A stretch of 16,963 nt of DNA, from contig CAJUIE010000023.1 in NCBI GenBank assembly GCA_910586375.1, forward strand, positions 1 through 16,963, in the 5' to 3' direction. This document shows, piece by piece, positions 14,630-16,963 of this stretch (its first letter is position 1; every line of letters begins with the position of its first letter). The translations under genes and the position numbers were made by a program. The DNA comes from an uncultured Alistipes sp. GTDB taxonomy: Bacteria; Bacteroidota; Bacteroidia; Bacteroidales; Rikenellaceae. Under the pieces are notes generated by a model that saw only the letters and a list, made by a program, of their open reading frames with translations, searched no databases and had not been told where the DNA came from.

Positions 14630-14890
14630 TTATTCGAGGTCGATTGTCGGGCGGAACTTAATGACTTTACGGGGGGCAATCCGCACGGGAGCACCTGTCC
14701 GGGGATTGCGGCCAGTACGTTCCGGGCGGTGCTGCACGCAGAAAGAGCCTAAGCCCGATAGTACGAGGCGCTCCTCTTCACGAAGGGTCTGCACCGTTAC
14801 TCGGATCAATGCGTCGATTGCCTTGCGGGCTTCGACCCTCGAGATGTTCGCATCGAGGGCTATGGCTTCGGCCAGTTGTGTCTTGTTCAT
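14630..14890 (-). CDS. HU-family nucleoid DNA-binding protein
   Basis: This small basic dimeric protein bends and compacts DNA. The 86-residue product starts MNKTQLAEAIALDANISR, continues with the helix ARKAIDALIRVTVQTL, and has the strand VLSGLGSFCVQHRPERTGRNPRTGAPVRIAPRKVIKFRP. The DNA-grasping arm RTGRNPRTGAPVRI is intact. The length is slightly short because the C-terminal helix is reduced to TIDLE. ATG 14890 gives the family start. Upstream on the minus strand a weak -7-like box TATCTTAG (14928-14921) lies 30 nt before it. The aminotransferase follows within about 31 nt or less, depending on its start. Confidence 0.94.
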   Translation of the reverse strand: MNKTQLAEAIALDANISRVEARKAIDALIRVTVQTLREEERLVLSGLGSFCVQHRPERTGRNPRTGAPVRIAPRKVIKFRPTIDLE

Positions 14891-15023
14891 GGTGCCTGCG
14901 TGTAAGGGTAAATTTTGGGCCTAAGATATGAAAAAAATGAGAAAGAGCCAATTTTGGCGGGTCATTCGGCCGGCTCGTCGGATGGATAAGGTTGATTGGG
15001 GGGGGGTGAATCTGGCGGCAGGA

Positions 15024-15055
15024 TTTGGCAAAATGGAAAATAGGTGTTATTTTTG
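15024..15055 (+). promoter_or_regulatory. -33/-7 promoter of tRNA-Ser
   Basis: TTTG at 15024-15027 and TATTTTTG at 15048-15055 are 20 nt apart, an ideal Bacteroidetes promoter. The box ends 4 nt before the tRNA, so transcription begins almost at the mature 5' end. A 9-nt G tract lies upstream at 14998-15006. Confidence 0.7.
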
Positions 15056-15059
15056 GGGC

Positions 15060-15144
15060 GGAAAGTTGGCGGAGTGGTCGATCGCGGCGGTCTTGAAAAC
15101 CGTTGAACTGCAAGGTTCCGGGGGTTCGAATCCCTCACTTTCCG
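15060..15144 (+). tRNA. tRNA-Ser(UGA)
   Basis: The 85-nt gene folds as a class II tRNA. The acceptor stem GGAAAGT (15060-15066) pairs with ACTTTCC (15137-15143), and G is the discriminator base. The anticodon loop CTTGAAA has anticodon TGA, reading UCA-type serine codons. A long variable arm (around GAACTGCAAGGTTC) is typical of tRNA-Ser, and the T arm contains GGTTCGAATCC. CCA is not encoded. A terminator follows at 15164-15198. Confidence 0.96.
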
Positions 15145-15163
15145 CACGATGCGGGTATTGCGA

Positions 15164-15198
15164 CGACAGAACCTCTATAAGGTTCTGTCGTTTTTTTT
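15164..15198 (+). terminator. Terminator of tRNA-Ser
   Basis: A 10-bp perfect stem CGACAGAACC / GGTTCTGTCG (15164-15173 with 15181-15190, 7-nt loop) is followed by eight T. Confidence 0.92.
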
Positions 15199-15435
15199 GT
15201 GCTTTATGGTGAATAAATAGCAATGTTGTACCCCCCCCCTGGCAAGAGTGTTGTTGTATTTGCATTTAAATAATAAATTTTATTTTTTCGTAATTGTAGA
15301 TTTGTTTTAGTGTTTTTGAATCTTGTTTATAGTATTTTTTATTGTAATAATTTGATTCGTTGATGGTTTCTTATCCCCATGTGTTTTGATGTTGCACAGT
15401 TTAATTATGCAATATTATATTAGAATTGAGGTTTA
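15199..15435. other. AT-rich intergenic stretch
   Basis: No gene is supported. It holds a 9-nt C tract (15231-15239) and then about 190 bp of strongly AT-rich DNA. A TAGATTTG match lies at 15296-15303 on the plus strand, with no open frame after it. Confidence 0.55.
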
Positions 15436-15482
15436 CTTCGCCCCGGCAAAGTCCACAAGGCGGTCTCTACCCCGCCCCTCTC
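15436..15482. repeat. Flank of cassette 3 shared with cassette 2
   Basis: The 19-mer at 15436-15454 matches 13150-13168 at 18 positions. Between it and the cassette stop lies a 5-bp hairpin, GGCGG / CCGCC (15459-15463 with 15472-15476, 8-nt loop). Confidence 0.5.
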
Positions 15483-15690
15483 TTATTCCTGCACGCAGCG
15501 AACGGGGAAACCGAGCGCACGGTTGTTGTAGCCCTCGGGGTACACGCCGGAACTGTGGAAGAACAAGCCCGATCCGAGCACGCCCAACGCCGAGTGAGGC
15601 GCACTGCTCCAGGCATAACCGCTCGTGCCCACATTGTACAGGCCGCCGGAATTGCTGGGGCGGTAACCCGAAGCGGGGTAGACGGATACT
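15483..15690 (-). repeat. Cassette 3: orphan C-type-lectin-like variable C-terminus fragment
   Basis: On the minus strand the frame reads VYPASGYRPSNSGG, VGTSGYAWSSAPHSAL, FFHSSGVYPEGYNNR and GFPVRCVQE, then TAA at 15485-15483. This is the most intact copy: it has the PASGYR entry, the central AWSS motif and the proper end. The frame is open further upstream, but only over the promoter and the antisense of nrnA, and no start codon or N-terminal domain suits it. It resembles the terminal C-type-lectin-like module of Fibrobacter-major-paralogous-domain-type surface proteins. Compared with cassette 2 over 63 codons, 24 codons differ and the rest are identical at every base. Confidence 0.75.
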
Positions 15691-15715
15691 CCCGCCTCGG
15701 CAATGCTCAAATAAA

Positions 15716-15808
15716 TTTGGCATTGCACTCGCTTAATCGTATCTTTGGCTTCGCCTCGGCAAAAAATGAATAAATTCTTTTTTTGCTCTCGGCTTAATCG
15801 TATCTTTG
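15716..15808 (+). promoter_or_regulatory. Tandem promoters of nrnA
   Basis: The 17-mer GCTTAATCGTATCTTTG occurs at 15731-15747 and 15792-15808, giving two TATCTTTG boxes 61 bp apart. The upstream box (15740-15747) has a TTTG at 15716-15719 with ideal 20-nt spacing. The downstream box (15801-15808) has only a TTTG 15 nt away. Either could drive nrnA, whose ATG is at 15877. Confidence 0.6.
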
Positions 15809-15876
15809 CAAAAAATAACCTTTGCCCGGGCAGTGTTTTTGTCGTCTGGGGCTGTAAAATCAATGTGCCTGTGTCG

Positions 15877-16914
15877 ATGACCTTTTCTTCGGAATCTGTT
15901 GCGCGGCTCAAGGAGTTCCTCGTAGCTCCCGGCCGGCAGATCGTGATTGTAACCCACACCAATCCCGACGGAGATGCTGTGGGTTCGTCACTCGCCTGGG
16001 CGGAGCTGCTGCGTGGTCTGGGGCATCGTGTGACCTGTATCGTGCCCAACAAATACCCCTATTTTCTCGATTGGATGCCCGGCATTGGTGATGTCCTCGT
16101 CTTCAAGAATGACACCGATGGCCGTGCGGAGCGTGCCGTCGCTGAGGCAGATATGATCTTCTGTCTCGATTTCAACGCCATCACGCGTCTGGAAAACCTG
16201 AGCGATACCATCGCTGCCAATACCACAGCCCGCCGCGTTTTGATCGACCACCACCTTTCGCCTGCCGACGGCTTTGATCTGGTCTTCTCGTATCCCGATG
16301 CGTCGAGCACCTGCTACTTGGTCTATAACCTCATTGTCGAGCTCTTTGGCATCGGGGCTCTTTCGAAATCTATGGCCGAATCGCTTTATGTCGGTATGAT
16401 GACCGATACGGGCAATTTCGCCTTTTCGTCGCTCACGCCCGGGTTGTTCCGGGCTGTCGCAGTGCTTATCGAGCGGGGCATCAACATACCTGACATTCAT
16501 AATAATGTCTATAACGCTTATACCGAGGGCCGTGCGCGGTTGTTCGGCTATGTCATCGACCGCAAGATGGAGACCATCGAGGAGGGTACGGTGGCTTATA
16601 TGTCGCTCCTCGAACACGAGATGCGTCGCTTCGGATTCCAACAGGGAGACAGCGAAGGTTTCGTCAATTACGCGCTGACGATTAAGAAGATGAAGATGTC
16701 GGCCATGTTCCTGGCTCACCGTAAGTTCATCCGTGTGTCGTTGCGTTCGCGGGGCGATGTCGATGTCAACCTCTTTGCGCGGCGTTATTTCAACGGCGGC
16801 GGTCATCGCAACGCTGCGGGCGGCAAGTCGTTCGTCTCCATGCAGGAGACCATCGATCATTATGTCCGCTCTGTGCGTGAATTTGCCGAGGAGGGACTTT
16901 TGGGAAATTCGTAG
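15877..16914 (+). CDS. nrnA: DHH/DHHA1 phosphoesterase, NrnA type
   Basis: The family degrades very short RNA oligonucleotides and/or 3'-phosphoadenosine 5'-phosphate, and some members hydrolyse linear or cyclic dinucleotides. The 345-residue product has motif I VTHTNPDGDAVGSS (25-38), motif II in FCLDFN, the signature DHH in RRVLIDHHLS, and motif IV MMTDTGNFAFSS, which together form the two-metal site. The C-terminal DHHA1 domain ends in the substrate-binding GGGHRNAAGG. The frame is open to 15745, but ATG 15877 gives the normal family start and lies about 65 nt after the nearer promoter. The remaining 49 bp of the window hold only a short GC hairpin. Confidence 0.92.
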   Translation: MTFSSESVARLKEFLVAPGRQIVIVTHTNPDGDAVGSSLAWAELLRGLGHRVTCIVPNKYPYFLDWMPGIGDVLVFKNDTDGRAERAVAEADMIFCLDFNAITRLENLSDTIAANTTARRVLIDHHLSPADGFDLVFSYPDASSTCYLVYNLIVELFGIGALSKSMAESLYVGMMTDTGNFAFSSLTPGLFRAVAVLIERGINIPDIHNNVYNAYTEGRARLFGYVIDRKMETIEEGTVAYMSLLEHEMRRFGFQQGDSEGFVNYALTIKKMKMSAMFLAHRKFIRVSLRSRGDVDVNLFARRYFNGGGHRNAAGGKSFVSMQETIDHYVRSVREFAEEGLLGNS

Positions 16915-16963
16915 CATCGCCCCGGCCCTTTGCGGGGTGGGCGGCAGTTCGATCGGTCAAGAG

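Noticed and set aside
13202..15690. A complete diversity-generating retroelement in the window
   Set aside because: No reverse transcriptase, accessory protein or A-rich template repeat is present; only variable-repeat-like fragments are seen.
15483..16052. Long minus-strand frame leading into cassette 3 as a complete protein
   Set aside because: Its first part is the antisense of nrnA and its promoters, with no signal peptide or domain. Only the last ~65 codons resemble a protein family.
16919..16936. Hairpin after nrnA as a terminator
   Set aside because: The 5-bp CCCCG / CGGGG stem has no U-tract, and the window ends soon after, so termination cannot be judged.
1..16963. CRISPR array, insertion sequence or prophage
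   Set aside because: No regularly spaced repeats, transposase gene or phage structural gene was found. The only recombinase is the housekeeping Xer protein next to hpf.

Overview
The window looks like a chromosomal segment of a Gram-negative Bacteroidales bacterium, most likely Alistipes or a relative. The reasons are: Bacteroidetes-type promoters (-7 box TAnnTTTG, in the clearest cases with a -33 TTTG about 20 nt upstream), no obvious Shine-Dalgarno sequences, GC-rich coding DNA with AT-rich promoters, a xerC-hpf gene pair and a DUF4837 lipoprotein. The genus is inferred from style and gene content; no database comparison was made.

Layout, left to right. 1-300 is an AT-rich stretch with no convincing gene. 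281-478 is a short fragment encoding a C-type-lectin-like C-terminus (cassette 1). rnhB (-) and a polytopic membrane protein (+) diverge. An AraC-type regulator (+) follows, then an intergenic region with a well-formed promoter and a candidate small RNA. xerC and hpf form a minus-strand pair. A flavin reductase-like gene (+) and rplS (-) converge on a perfect terminator. surE (+) is followed by a NarL-type histidine kinase/response regulator pair with an ATGA overlap. efp (-) and a cardiolipin synthase-type gene (-) come next, then a DUF4837 lipoprotein (-) diverging from a NodB-type polysaccharide deacetylase (+). Cassette 2 lies immediately after the stop codon of an aspartate aminotransferase-type gene (-), which follows an HU-type gene (-). 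A tRNA-Ser(UGA) (+), an AT-rich gap, cassette 3 (-) and nrnA (+) complete the window.

Most genes are ordinary housekeeping functions: RNA/DNA hybrid removal, chromosome dimer resolution, ribosome hibernation, translation, nucleotide salvage, phospholipid synthesis and amino acid metabolism. The regulatory genes are the AraC protein and the two-component pair.

The unusual content is between the genes. Three copies of a roughly 195-bp coding cassette share a framework that is identical even at synonymous positions, yet about half of the codons in its C-terminal part differ. Nearly all differences are at codon positions 1 and 2, and many fall in NNC codon series that an AAC template codon would explain. 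This is the pattern expected of variable repeats made by a diversity-generating retroelement (DGR). No reverse transcriptase, template repeat or full-length target gene is visible here, so the cassettes are orphans within this window. Other points are a candidate ~90-nt RNA, repeated near-leaderless gene starts, 8-9 nt C/G tracts between genes, and a small hairpin used twice.
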